A stretch of 64,000 nt of DNA from Voacanga thouarsii (GCA_026120185.1 JANUWF010003366.1:248001-312000); one strand, 5' to 3'. Counted from the stretch's first letter, positions 1 to 13,800 are shown. Notes: generated by a model from the letters alone, not told the origin. Program-made: numbers and translations.

Positions 1-723
1 GGATGCAAAGTGTGAAATCTTTATAAGAGAAACATCGGCAAGCAATAAACATTAGTCAAAAGCAAGAGTGGCGTTTTGGCTCTTCTAGCCATACATAAGT
101 AATGAAATCAACCACTCGAAAGAAAGGGATATGGGTTACCACACGTTGGGCCCCATAACCGGTCAGAATGCCTAACACTTTGTGCAGACCGACAAAAGTA
201 GGTGATCGGCCTACTGGGCAAGATACTCCTCCTTTTCTATACCCAAATAACCGCCGGGTGTGCATTCCGGCAAAAACACAGTAACTTGACTGTAACAAAA
301 TAAACTGCTAGCTCGGACCGGCACGACTCACTGGAACTGGCATCTTATCCAGGAAGGACTCACCCCTCAGAGGTGGCCATCTACTGAGTGACTTACCCTA
401 ACCCTTCAAAGACTAGTCCTAGTAGTCCACCTTTATTGAGTACTCAACGACATTCCTCACTTGGGATAAAATGAACAAAGCATTGTTCTTCATGAAAATA
501 ACAATTTGAGGGTTTCCAAAGCTTTGGGAGAAATTAGTTTTAGAAAGAGTTTCAAGTTTGGAAAAATCTGCTCAAAGACTTTTAAATAATTTAAGCGTTG
601 GAATTAATGATGAATTCAATCCTCAATTGCTTTCAAATAACCGAGTGTCCTTGCACTCCACATTTGGCTTGCCATAAGGAAATCATTTCACATCAATTAG
701 GTTTTATGCAGGACCTTACCTGA
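1..723 (-). repeat. LTR-A, distal part left of the array (runs off window)
   Basis: This stretch matches the reverse complement of about 48,004-48,720, the 3' third of the solo LTR-A at 44,797-49,085. Shared blocks include the GCTAGCTCGGACCGGC-type segment near 305-325 and the TTGAGTACTCAACG-type segment near 437-450. It is continuous with the LTR-A piece of array unit 1 and joins it at TTCTTG (724-729), exactly as in the solo LTR (47,998-48,003 in reverse). It is therefore the unduplicated remainder of the LTR-A that founded the array. The 80-codon open frame on the minus strand here lies inside LTR sequence and shows no recognisable domain. Confidence 0.85.
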
Positions 724-3408
724 TTCTTGCTCACAACAACAAGGTCCTGAACAGCTGACCTAACCCCACATGGGCAAATACAAATCTTAATCAGATTCAA
801 ACCACAATCCACTTCCTCAATTTTAAATCAACTCAATTCACTACTACCATGATCCTAGTGTCCCAAGCTTTAAGGCAAAACAATAATTGAATAGGTTTAT
901 AAGCTAAGTTTAATTTGTCATTTAAAATAATTAATGGATTAGGAAATAAATTCTAATAAGTTGAAATTTTAAATCTTGTTAAGGGAAATTTAGATTTTAT
1001 TTGATCAGGAGCCATAGGTGGTATTAGGTAAAATAGTGATTTAATAATAGCTTAGTTGTTAGAAAATAATTGATAGCTAAAACTAGTTAAGATTAAATTT
1101 AGTAAGTCTTTCTTGGAAAATAATAAGTAAATCCTTAAGGGTTTTGATTTAGTAAATATTTTATTAAGTACAAATCTTTTCTATAAAGGCTTTAATTAAT
1201 TTCTTTATTTTAAATAATATTTATTTATTTTATTTTCTAGAAAAGTTATTATTTATTTGACTAAAATATCCTTTACATATATTATAATTCCAAATCTACC
1301 CTTCCTAGGATTTTCGAAATTCTCTAGCAAAAATTATTAGTAAATATTTTATTCATGAAATAAAATTTGCTTAGGGACAACTAGATCATGATCAAGATTC
1401 TATGGTCAACCATAATCAATAACATACTCAATCCTTCAATTCATCAAATCATCCAAATCTTGCACATATGCATAGATCTAAATTTATTAAGACATGCTTT
1501 AACCTCTACTAGCATAAACATGATCATGGCTTCAAAATCTAATCACGCATACAAATCCTATTCACCAATGGTGATATAATCTCTAGCATGCTTCATCACA
1601 AATACAACCTATGACATGCATCAAACCTCAACTCATTATTCAATAGACCAATATAATCATTCCATGCATAAATCCCGTCTCCTTCACAATCATCCATATA
1701 CTCATGCTTCAATCTCGACAACAACACATATACAAACCCATAGCCATTCATCTTCTCACAACATCAACCTAGAGACATGATTCTAAAGTTTAAAGAGAGT
1801 ATTGAAGCTACTTACTTGGTTGATGAATGACTTGAAGGAGTTTAGAGAATATCTCAACTCCAAGATGGCTTGAAGATGTTCTTGTTCAGAAATTTCTGCT
1901 TTAATCCGAAGTAGAAAGATGTTTGGAGGAGTTTTATGTTAATAATGGTGTTGATGGATTCACAGCAATGAGTAGACTAAATCTGGAGATTTTCGTGAGG
2001 GTTTGAGGTGGTTTGGAGGGGTATTAGGTGTAGAGAAGAAGTGGGTGTTCTTGGTGTAGTGTGTGTGTGTGTTCTTGATGCTTGAAGAAAAATCGAGAGA
2101 GGGAGAAATGGTTTGTGCAGCTGCCGATTTTTCTGTGGGAATAGGCCTAGCCGAATTCTAGCAGGGTTTAGGGAGTTTATTCTCTAATTTGGAAGGGAAA
2201 AGGAAAGGTTAGTTGTTACAATCCTTGAAGAATACTTTTGGGAAGTGAATTTGGAAAGTAGATATCCTAAGAATATCTTGATTTGTTTGGACAGCTTGAA
2301 GTCTCCTATGGCCGACTGGATTGTGCAGCTCTTCTGGGGAATTAAGGCTGGTTAAAGGAGGCTTGTGATGGCTGAAACCAAGGTGCACAATGGTGGAGAA
2401 TATGTCTGATCAATTGAGCAAAATTTTATGGAAAGTTGTTAAACAAGATGGCTGAAATTTTGGAAAGCATTCAAGCTAAATTGCAGGATTTGGTTGAGGG
2501 ATTTTTGGACAGCCATTAATGGAATTTCGTGCGGAAGTTCAAGGGGATCAATGGAACTCTGTCGATGGAGGTTTAAGGAAGGTTTTGACAGATTAAGGTT
2601 GGTGTTTTGGCTGGAAGAGAGATAGGAAACAAGCTGGATGAAAATCTGCACAGAATTTTCGCTGCACAGTGATTTTTCTGGCAGATTTTTGTTTGCTATT
2701 TAGAGCCATTTTACAGCGAGTTTTAAAGGGGATTTTAGGGGTATTCAAGGCTGGTTTCCAACCTTCTTTATGGAGGAAAAACATGGCTAAGGTGCTGCAC
2801 AAAATCTGGGAGAAAACAGCTTGGTTTGGAGTTCTCAAAGCTGATTTTCGTACAGGAATTTTTCCTGTTTTGCTCCAGCTTGTGCAGTCCGAAATTGGTC
2901 AAGAATTTTCAGGTTTCACACTGATCCTAAAGACCATTTTTCTGGCAGAATTTGGGAGGGAATGTGAGCTAGTTTTTTTGATCTTTTGAAGGTACAACAA
3001 GCTGGAAAATTTCAGCTCATTCCATGAAGATAGATGAACTAAGATAGAGGAAAATTTCAGCAAGCTTTCAAGAGGGATTTTCCTTTTGAATTTTCCCACA
3101 AATCTACCATATTTTCCAAACCAAAAGAAGTCTTTTGCCAAGACATTTTGATCCTAAAAGACCTCAGCACTCTACTGGATTTTCTGGAAAGAAAAAGGCT
3201 AGAACATCTTGATCAAACTAATGAGTTGAGAATTGAGGAAAATTAAAGATCAAGGAAGGATGATTTTCCCTATAAGAATTTCGAGAAGAGTAAAAGGTGT
3301 GGAATGAGATTACTTTTATCATGTCTCTCCTAGAACATCATCACCACATTAATCTAGGCCCTTAAGGCCGAAACCATCCTTTTCCAAGCAAAATAAAATT
3401 TACTCAAA

Positions 3409-3477
3409 CTATGATGGACTTTGAACCTTAGACCTCAATAATTTATTCCAAAGCTCTAACAACTAAACCACAACAAC
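3409..3477 (-). other. tRNA-derived sequence with A and B box (unit 1; repeated in all nine units)
   Basis: Read on the minus strand it starts GTTGTTG, then the A-box-like TGGTTTAGTTG, then 44 nt after the A-box start the B-box-like GGTTCAAAGTCC. That spacing is the one found in tRNA genes. The acceptor and T stems no longer pair well, so it is not a working tRNA gene. Copies lie at the same place in every unit (coordinates under each unit), and a better preserved one is at 45,043-45,113. The 5' part resembles plant tRNA-Asp or tRNA-Val. Pol III activity is only a possibility. Confidence 0.6.
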
Positions 3478-4032
3478 TCTTATTGATACTTTCGCTAGAA
3501 AAATTATTTTCTATTCAATCCACAAGCTATCTCCCTATTTTCACCTCGGGCAAAAATTACCATTTTCCCCTACTCACATAACATTCACCCACCCAACTTC
3601 AAAACAAGAAACTCACATCCAAAGCATATAAAAATCATATGGAAGCATATTTAAACATGAAATGAAGCATGTTATGCATCCCTAACCCCCTTACTCTAAG
3701 GTTGGTCTTGACTGGGGTTTCACACCCAACCAATTAATCTCGTAATACGCACAAGTAATCAAATATCAAGAATAACAATCAATTAATCAAAAGGTTAAAT
3801 AACTCTAAGAATCATGGATATCTACAACAATGTCAAATTACAAAACAATTAACATATCACTGTTCAAGAAAAAGAAAACAAAGTAAAAGAAAGCACTCAT
3901 AAACAAGCCTCCTTCTTCTTCCTTTGAAGACCTTCTTGTACAACCCTCCTTGAATTGAAGAATTCCTCATTTGATTGAGTAATTTTCAATGATGATCAAT
4001 GAATTCTCCCTTTTTTCCCTTGTGTTTTTCAT

Positions 4033-4042
4033 CTATTTATAG
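4033..4042 (+). promoter_or_regulatory. TATA-like box of LTR-B, repeated in each array unit
   Basis: CTATTTATAG precedes GCTTAGGAAGTGCC, 33 bp before the unit end. The same site is in the free LTR-B copies (52,106-52,115 plus; 53,273-53,282 minus, as CTATAAATAG) and in unit 9 at 30,978-30,987. Conservation at one fixed place, in a T/C-rich to AT context, suggests the LTR-B core promoter. Transcripts would begin near the unit junction and run rightward into the next unit, antisense to its LTR-A. Confidence 0.5.
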
Positions 4043-4075
4043 GCTTAGGAAGTGCCTAAACTTGTAGGTACAGAG

Positions 4076-7000
4076 TTCTTGCTCACAACAACAAGGTCTC
4101 GAACAGCTGACCTAACCCCACATGGGCAAATACAAATCTTAATTAGATTCAAGCCACAATCCACTTCCTCAATTTTAAATCAACTCAATTCACTACTACC
4201 AGGATCCTAGTGTCCCAAGCTATAAGGAAAAACAATAATTGAATAGGTTTATAAGCTAAGTTTAATTTGTTATTTAAAATAATTAATGGATTAGGAAATA
4301 AATTCTAATAAGTTGAAAGTTTAAATCTTGTTAAGGAAAATTTAGAATATATTCGATCAGAAGCCATAGGTGGTATTAGGTAAAATAGTGATTTAATGAT
4401 AGCTTAGTTGTTAGAAAATAATTGATAGCTAAAACTAGTTAAGATTAAATTTAGTAAGTCTTTCTTGGAAAATAATAAGTAAATCCTTAAGGGTTTTGAT
4501 TTAGTAAATATTTTATTAAGTACAAATCTTTTCTATAAAGGCTTTAATTAATTTCTTTATTTTAAATAATATTTATTTATTTTATTTTCTAGAAAAATTA
4601 TTATTTATTTGAATAAAATATCCTTTATATATATTATAATTCCAAATCTACCCTTCTTAGGATTTTCGAAATTCTCTAGCAAAAATTATTAGTAAATATT
4701 TTATTCATGAAATAAAATTTACTTAGGGACAACTAGATCATGATCAAGATTCCATGGTCACATGATTCCATGGTCAACCATAATTAAAAACATACTCAAT
4801 CCTTCAATTCATCAAATCATCCAAATCTTCCACATAGGCATAGATCTAAATTTATTAAGACATGTTTTAACCTCTACTAGCATAAACATGATCATGGCTT
4901 CAAAATCTAATCATGCATACAAATCCTATTCACCAATGGTGATATAATCTCTAGCATGCTTCATCACAAATACTACCTATGACATGCATCAAACTTCAAC
5001 TCATCATTCAATCGACCAATATAATTCTTCCATGCATAAATCCCATCTCCTTCACAATCATCCATATACTCATGCTTCAATCTCGACAACAACACATATA
5101 CAAACCCATAGCCATTCATCTTCTCACAACATCAACCTAGAGACATGATTCTAAAGTTTAAAGAGAGTATTGAAGCTACTTACTTGGTTGATGAATGACT
5201 TGAAGGAGTTTAGAGAATATCTCAACTCCAAGATGGCTTGAAGATGTTCTTGTTCAGAAATTTCTGCTTTAATCCGAAGTAGCAAGATGTTTGGAGGAGT
5301 TTGATGTTAATAATGGTGTTGATGGATTCACAGCAATGAGTAGACTAAATCTGGAGTTTTTCGTGAGGGTTTGAGGTGGTTTGGAGAGGTATTAGGTGTA
5401 GAGAAGAAGTGGGTGTTCTTGGTGTAGTGTGTGTGTGTGTTCTTGATGCTTGAAGAAAAATCGAGAGAGGGAGAAATGGTTTGTGCAGCTGCCGATTTTT
5501 CTGTGGGAATAGGCCTAGCCGAATTCTAGCAGGGTTTTGGGAGTTTATTCTCTAATTTGGAAGGGAAAAGGAAAGGTTAGTTGTTACAATCCTTGAAGAA
5601 TACTTTTGGGAAGTGAATTTGGAAAGTAGATATCCTAAGAATATCTTGATTTGTTTGGACAGCTTGAAGTCTCCTATGGCCGACTGGATTGTGCAGCTCT
5701 TCTGGGGAATTAAGGCTGGTTAAAGGAGGCTTGTGATGGCTGAAACCAAGGTGCACAATGGTGGAGAATATGTCTGATCAATTGAGCAAAATTTTATGGA
5801 AAGTTGTTAAACAAGATGGCTGAAATTTTGGAAAGCATTCAAGCTAAATTGCAGGATTTGGTTGAGGGATTTTTGGACAGCCATTAATGGAATTTCGTGC
5901 GGAAGTTCAAGGGGATCAATGGAACTCTGTCGATGGAGGTTTAAGGAAGGTTTTGACAGATTAAGGTTGGTGTTTTGGCTGGAAGAGAGATAGGAAACAA
6001 GCTGGATGAAAATCTGCACAGAATTTTCGCTGCACAGTGATTTTTCTGGCAGATTTTTGTTTGCTATTTAGAGCCATTTTACAGCGAGTTTTAAAGGGGA
6101 TTTTAGGGGTATTCAAGGCTGGTTTCCAACCTTCTTTATGGAGGAAAAACATGGCTAAGGTGCTGCACAAAATCTGGGAGAAAACAGCTTGGTTTGGAGT
6201 TCTCAAAGCTGATTTTCGTACAGGAATTTTTCCTGTTTTGCTCCAGCTTGTGCAGTCCGAAATTGGTCAAGAATTTTCAGGTTTCACACTGATCCTAAAG
6301 ACCATTTTTCTGGCAGAATTTGGGAGGGAATGTGAGCTAGTTTTTTTGATCTTTTGAAGGTACAACAAGCTGGAAAATTTCAGCTCATTCCATGAAGATA
6401 GATGAACTAAGATAGAGGAAAATTTCAGCAAGCTTTCAAGAGGGATTTTCCTTTTGAATTTTCCCACAAATCTACCATATTTTCCAAACCAAAAGAAGTC
6501 TTTTGCCAAGACATTTTGATCCTAAAAGACCTCAGCACTCTACTGGATTTTCTGGAAAGAAAAAGGCTAGAACATCTTGATCAAACTAATGAGTTGAGAA
6601 TTGAGGAAAATTAAAGATCAAGGAAGGATGATTTTCCCTATAAGAATTTCGAGAAGAGTAAAAGGTGTGGAATGAGATTACTTTTATCATGTCTCTCCTA
6701 GAACATCATCACCACATTAATCTAGGCCCTTAAGGCCGAAACCATCCTTTTCCAAGCAAAATAAAATTTACTCAAACTATGATGGACTTTGAACCTTAGA
6801 CCTCAATAATTTATTCCAAAGCTCTAACAACTAAACCACAACAACTCTTATTGATACTTTCGCTAGAAAAATTATTTTCTATTCAATCCACAAGCTATCT
6901 CCCTATTTTCACCTCGGGCAAAAATTACCATTTTCCCCTACTCACAGAACATTCACCCACCCAACTTCAAAACAAGAAACTCACATCCAAAGCATATAAA

Positions 7001-7444
7001 AATCATATGGAAGCATATTTAAACATGAAATGAAGCATGTTATGCATCCCTAACCCCCTTACTCTAAGGTTGGTCTTGACTCGGGGTTTCACACCCAACC
7101 AATTAATCTCGTAATACGCACAAGTAATCAAATATCAAGAATAACAATCAATTAATCAAAAGGTTAAATAACTCTAAGAATCATGGATATCTACAACAAT
7201 GTCAAATTACAAAACAATTAACATATCACTGTTCAAGAAAAAGAAAACAAAGTAAAAGAAAGCACTCATAAACAAGCCTCCTTCTTCTTCCTTTGAAGAC
7301 CTTCTTGTACAACCCTCCTTGAATTGAAGAATTCCTCATTTGATTGAGTAATTTTCAATGATGATCAATGAATTCTCCCTTTTTTCCCTTGTGTTTTTCA
7401 TCTATTTATAGGCTTAGGAAGTGCCTAAACTTGTAGGTACAGAG
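4076..7444. repeat. Array unit 2
   Basis: Variant marks: CCAGGATCC near the start, ATTAAAAACAT with CTTCCACAT in the first kilobase (shared with unit 5), and GACTCGGGG at the LTR-A end (shared with units 4 and 7). tRNA-like segment 6777-6845 (minus). Confidence 0.9.
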
Positions 7445-10400
7445 TTCTTGCTCACAACAACAAGGTCTCGAACAACTGACCTAACCCCACATGGGCAAAT
7501 ACAAATCTTAATTAGATTCAAGCCACAATCCACTTCCTCAATTTTAAATCAACTCAATTCACTACTACCACGATCCTAGTGTCCCAAGCTATAAGGAAAA
7601 ACAATAATTGAATAGGTTTATAAGCTAAGTTTAATTTGTTATTTAAAATAATTAATGGATTAGGAAATAAATTCTAATAAGTTGAAAGTTTAAATCTTGT
7701 TAAGGAAAATTTAGAATTTATTCGATCGAAGCCATAGGTGGTATTAGGTAAAATAGTGATTTAATGATAGCTTAGTTGTTAGAAAATAATTGATAGCTAA
7801 AACTAGTTAAGATTAAATTTAGTAAGTCTTTCTTGGAAAATAATAAGTAAATCCTTAAGGGTTTTGATTTAGTAAATATTTTATTAAGTACAAATCTTTT
7901 CTATAAAGGCTTTAATTAATTTCTTTATTTTAAATAATATTTATTTATTTTATTTTCTAGAAAAGTTATTATTTATTTGAATAAAATATCATTTATATAT
8001 ATTATAATTCCAAATCTACCCTTCTTAGGATTTTCGAAATTCTCTAGCAAAAATTATTAGTAAATATTTTATTCATGAAATAAAATTTACTTAGGGACAA
8101 CTAGATCATGATCAAGATTCCATGGTCACATGATTCCATGGTCAACCATAATTAATAACATACTCAATCCTTCAATTCATCAAATCATCCAAATCTTGCA
8201 CATAGGCATAGATCTAAATTTATTAAGACATGTTTTAACCTCTACTAGCATAAACATGATCATGGCTTCAAAATCTAATCATGCATACAAATCCTATTCA
8301 CCAATGGTGATATAATCTCTAGCATGCTTCATCACAAATACTACCTATGACATGCATCAAACTTCAACTCATCATTCAATCGACCAATATAATTCTTCCA
8401 TGCATAAATCCCATCTCCTTCACAATCATCCATATACTCATGCTTCAATCTCGACAACAACACATATACAAACCCATAGCCATTCATCTTCTCACAACAT
8501 CAACCTAGAGACATGATTCTAAAGTTTAAAGAGAGTATTGAAGCTACTTACTTGGTTGATGAATGACTTGAAGGAGTTTAGAGAATATCTCAACTCCAAG
8601 ATGGCTTGAAGATGTTCTTGTTCAGAAATTTCTGCTTTAATCCGAAGTAGCAAGATGTTTGGAGGAGTTTGATGTTAATAATGGTGTTGATGGATTCACA
8701 GCAATGAGTAGACTAAATCTGGAGTTTTTCGTGAGGGTTTGAGGTGGTTTGGAGAGGTATTAGGTGTAGAGAAGAAGTGGGTGTTCTTGGTGTAGTGTGT
8801 GTGTGTGTTCTTGATGCTTGAAGAAAAATCGAGAGAGGGAGAAATGGTTTGTGCAGCTGCCGATTTTTCTGTGGGAATAGGCCTAGCCGAATTCTAGCAG
8901 GGTTTTGGGAGTTTATTCTCTAATTTGGAAGGGAAAAGGAAAGGTTAGTTGTTACAATCCTTGAAGAATACTTTTGGGAAGTGAATTTGGAAAGTAGATA
9001 TCCTAAGAATATCTTGATTTGTTTGGACAGCTTGAAGTCTCCTATGGCCGACTGGATTGTGCAGCTCTTCTGGGGAATTAAGGCTGGTTAAAGGAGGCTT
9101 GTGATGGCTGAAACCAAGGTGCACAATGGTGGAGAATATGTCTGATCAATTGAGCAAAATTTTATGGAAAGTTGTTAAACAAGATGGCTGAAATTTTGGA
9201 AAGCATTCAAGCTAAATTGCAGGATTTGGTTGAGGGATTTTTGGACAGCCATTAATGGAATTTCGTGCGGAAGTTCAAGGGGATCAATGGAACTCTGTCG
9301 ATGGAGGTTTAAGGAAGGTTTTGACAGATTAAGGTTGGTGTTTTGGCTGGAAGAGAGATAGGAAACAAGCTGGATGAAAATCTGCACAGAATTTTCGCTG
9401 CACAGTGATTTTTCTGGCAGATTTTTGTTTGCTATTTAGAGCCATTTTACAGCGAGTTTTAAAGGGGATTTTAGGGGTATTCAAGGCTGGTTTCCAACCT
9501 TCTTTATGGAGGAAAAACATGGCTAAGGTGCTGCACAAAATCTGGGAGAAAACAGCTTGGTTTGGAGTTCTCAAAGCTGATTTTCGTACAGGAATTTTTC
9601 CTGTTTTGCTCCAGCTTGTGCAGTCCGAAATTGGTCAAGAATTTTCAGGTTTCACACTGATCCTAAAGACCATTTTTCTGGCAGAATTTGGGAGGGAATG
9701 TGAGCTAGTTTTTTTGATCTTTTGAAGGTACAACAAGCTGGAAAATTTCAGCTCATTCCATGAAGATAGATGAACTAAGATAGAGGAAAATTTCAGCAAG
9801 CTTTCAAGAGGGATTTTCCTTTTGAATTTTCCCACAAATCTACCATATTTTCCAAACCAAAAGAAGTCTTTTGCCAAGACATTTTGATCCTAAAAGACCT
9901 CAGCACTCTACTGGATTTTCTGGAAAGAAAAAGGCTAGAACATCTTGATCAAACTAATGAGTTGAGAATTGAGGAAAATTAAAGATCAAGGAAGGATGAT
10001 TTTCCCTATAAGAATTTCGAGAAGAGTAAAAGGTGTGGAATGAGATTACTTTTATCATGTCTCTCCTAGAACATCATCACCACATTAATCTAGGCCCTTA
10101 AGGCCGAAACCATCCTTTTCCAAGCAAAATAAAATTTACTCAAACTATGATGGACTTTGAACCTTAGACCTCAATAATTTATTCCAAAGCTCTAACAACT
10201 AAACCACAACAACTCTTATTGATACTTTCGCTAGAAAAATTATTTTCTATTCAATCCACAAGCTATCTCCCTATTTTCACCTCGGGCAAAAATTACCATT
10301 TTCCCCTACTCACATAACATTCACCCACCCAACTTCAAAACAAGAAACTCACATCCAAAGCATATAAAAATCATATGGAAGCATATTTAAACATGAAATG

Positions 10401-10811
10401 AAGCATGTTATGCATCCCTAACCCCCTTACTCTAAGGTTGGTCTTGACTGGGGTTTCACACCCAACCAATTAATCTCGTAATACGCACAAGTAATCAAAT
10501 ATCAAGAATAACAATCAATTAATCAAAAGGTTAAATAACTCTAAGAATCATGGATATCTACAACAATGTCAAATTACAAAACAATTAACATATCACTGTT
10601 CAAGAAAAAGAAAACAAAGTAAAAGAAAGCACTCATAAACAAGCCTCCTTCTTCTTCCTTTGAAGACCTTCTTGTACAACCCTCCTTGAATTGAAGAATT
10701 CCTCATTTGATTGAGTAATTTTCAATGATGATCAATGAATTCTCCCTTTTTTCCCTTGTGTTTTTCATCTATTTATAGGCTTAGGAAGTGCCTAAACTTG
10801 TAGGTACAGAG
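7445..10811. repeat. Array unit 3
   Basis: Variant marks: GATCGAAGCC with a 1-bp deletion (shared with unit 9), AATATCATTTATA (shared with units 4 and 8), and CTCACATAACATTC near the end (shared with unit 1). tRNA-like segment 10145-10213 (minus). Confidence 0.9.
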
Positions 10812-13800
10812 TTCTTGCTCACAACAACAAGGTCTCGAACAACTGACCTAACCCCACATGGGCAAATACAAATCTTAATTAGATTCAAGCCACAATCCAC
10901 TTCCTCAATTTTAAATCAACTCAATTCACTACTACCACGATCCTAGTGTCCCAAGCTATAAGGAAAAACAATAATTGAATAGGTTTATAAGCTAAGTTTA
11001 ATTTGTTATTTAAAATAATTAATGGATTAGGAAATAAATTCTAATAAGTTGAAAGTTTAAATCTTGTTAAGGAAAATTTAGAATTTATTCGATCGTAAGC
11101 CATAGGTGGTATTAGGTAAAATAGTGATTTAATGATAGCTTAGTTGTTAGAAAATAATTGATAGCTAAAACTAGTTAAGATTAAATTTAGTAAGTCTTTC
11201 TTGGAAAATAATAAGTAAATCCTTAAGGGTTTTGATTTAGTAAATATTTTATTAAGTACAAATCTTTTCTATAAAGGCTTTAATTAATTTCTTTATTTTA
11301 AATAATATTTATTTATTTTATTTTCTAGAAAAGTTATTATTTATTTGAATAAAATATCATTTATATATATTATAATTCCAAATCTACCCTTCTTAGGATT
11401 TTCGAAATTCTCTAGCAAAAATTATTAGTAAATATTTTATTCATGAAATAAAATTTACTTAGGGACAACTAGATCATGATCAAGATTCCATGGTCACATG
11501 ATTCCATGGTCAACCATAATTAATAACATACTCAATCCTTCAATTCATCAAATCATCCAAATCTTGCACATAGGCATAGATCTAAATTTATTAAGACATG
11601 TTTTAACCTCTACTAGCATAAACATGATCATGGCTTCAAAATCTAATCATGCATACAAATCCTATTCACCAATGGTGATATAATCTCTAGCATGCTTCAT
11701 CACAAATACTACCTATGACATGCATCAAACTTCAACTCATCATTCAATCGACCAATATAATTCTTCCATGCATAAATCCCATCTCCTTCACAATCATCCA
11801 AATACTCATGCTTCAATTTCGACAACAACACATACACAAACCCATCGCCATTCATCTTCTCACAACATCAACCTAGAGACATGATTCTAAAGTTTAAAGA
11901 GAGGATTGAAGCTACTTACTTGGTTGATGAATGACTTGAAGGAGTTTAGAGAATATCTCAACTCCAAGATGGCTTGAAGATGTTCTTGTTCAGAAATTTC
12001 TGCTTTAATCCGAAGTAGCAAGATGTTTGGAGGAGTTTGATGTTAATAATGGTGTTGATGGATTCACAGCAATGAGTAGACTAAATCTGGAGTTTTTCGT
12101 GAGGGTTTGAGGTGGTTTGGAGAGGTATTAGGTGTAGAGAAGAAGTGGGTGTTCTTGGTGTAGTGTGTGTGTGTGTTCTTGATGCTTGAAGAAAAATCGA
12201 GAGAGGGAGAAATGGTTTGTGCAGCTGCCGATTTTTCTGTGGGAATAGGCCTAGCCGAATTCTAGCAGGGTTTAGGGAGTTTATTCTCTAATTTGGAAGG
12301 GAAAAGGAAAGGTTAGTTGTTACAATCCTTGAAGAATACTTTTGGGAAGTGAATTTGGAAAGTAGATATCCTAAGAATATCTTGATTTGTTTGGACAGCT
12401 TGAAGTCTCCTATGGCCGACTGGATTGTGCAGCTCTTCTGGGGAATTAAGGCTGGTTAAAGGAGGCTTGTGATGGCTGAAACCAAGGTGCACAATGGTGG
12501 AGAATATGTCTGATCAATTGAGCAAAATTTTATGGAAAGTTGTTAAACAAGATGGCTGAAATTTTGGAAAGCATTCAAGCTAAATTGCAGGATTTGGTTG
12601 AGGGATTTTTGGACAGCCATTAATGGAATTTCGTGCGGAAGTTCAAGGGGATCAATGGAACTCTGTCGATGGAGGTTTAAGGAAGGTTTTGACAGATTAA
12701 GGTTGGTGTTTTGGCTGGAAGAGAGATAGGAAACAAGCTGGATGAAAATCTGCACAGAATTTTCGCTGCACAGTGATTTTTCTCGGCAGATTTTTGTTTG
12801 CTATTTAGAGCCATTTTACAGCGAGTTTTAAAGGGGATTTTAGGGGTATTCAAGGCTGGTTTCCAACCTTCTTTATGGAGGAAAAACATGGCTAAGGTGC
12901 TGCACAAAATCTGGGAGAAAACAGCTTGGTTTGGAGTTCTCAAAGCTGATTTTCGTACAGGAATTTTTCCTGTTTTGCTCCAGCTTGTGCAGTCCGAAAT
13001 TGGTCAAGAATTTTCAGGTTTCACACTGATCCTAAAGACCATTTTTCTGGCAGAATTTGGGAGGGAATGTGAGCTAGTTTTTTTGATCTTTTGAAGGTAC
13101 AACAAGCTGGAAAATTTCAGCTCATTCCATGAAGATAGATGAACTAAGATAGAGGAAAATTTCAGCAAGCTTTCAAGAGGGATTTTCCTTTTGAATTTTC
13201 CCACAAATCTACCATATTTTCCAAACCAAAAGAAGTCTTTTGCCAAGACATTTTGATCCTAAAAGACCTCAGCACTCTACTGGATTTTCTGGAAAGAAAA
13301 AGGCTAGAACATCTTGATCAAACTAATGAGTTGAGAATTGAGGAAAATTAAAGATCAAGGAAGGATGATTTTCCCTATAAGAATTTCGAGAAGAGTAAAA
13401 GGTGTGGAATGAGATTACTTTTATCATGTCTCTCCTAGAACATCATCACCACATTAATCTAGGCCCTTAAGGCCGAAACCATCCTTTTCCAAGCAAAATA
13501 AAATTTACTCAAACTATGATGGACTTTGAACCTTAGACCTCAATAATTTATTCCAAAGCTCTAACAACTAAACCACAACAACTCTTATTGATACTTTCGC
13601 TAGAAAAATTATTTTCTATTCAATCCACAAGCTATCTCCCTATTTTCACCTCGGGCAAAAATTACCATTTTCCCCTACTCACAGAACATTCACCCACCCA
13701 ACTTCAAAACAAGAAACTCACATCCAAAGCATATAAAAATCATATGGAAGCATATTTAAACATGAAATGAAGCATGTTATGCATCCCTAACCCCCTTACT

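Larger units (their letters stand above)
724..4075. repeat. Array unit 1 (diverged terminal unit)
   Basis: LTR-A part 724-3724 (minus) and LTR-B part 3725-4075 (plus). It lacks the 16-bp CATGATTCCATGGTCA insertion that all other units carry near their position 690. It also has private variants such as AAGGTCCTGAAC at the start. It is the outlier of the array, consistent with an end unit that is not homogenised. tRNA-like segment 3409-3477 (minus); TATA-like CTATTTATAG at 4033-4042. Confidence 0.9.

Noticed and set aside
56..298. 80-codon minus-strand frame at the window start
   Set aside because: Lies wholly in LTR-A, with homologous but interrupted sequence in the solo LTR-A (48,420-48,670) and in LTR-A'.
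2669..2989. 106-codon plus-strand frame repeated in the array units (98 codons in units 4-6), along with 60-, 61-, 70-, 80- and 81-codon frames
   Set aside because: They recur because the DNA unit recurs. They lie in LTR sequence, overlap each other on both strands, and a single-base insertion shortens the frame in units 4-6 with no compensating change. No domain is recognisable.
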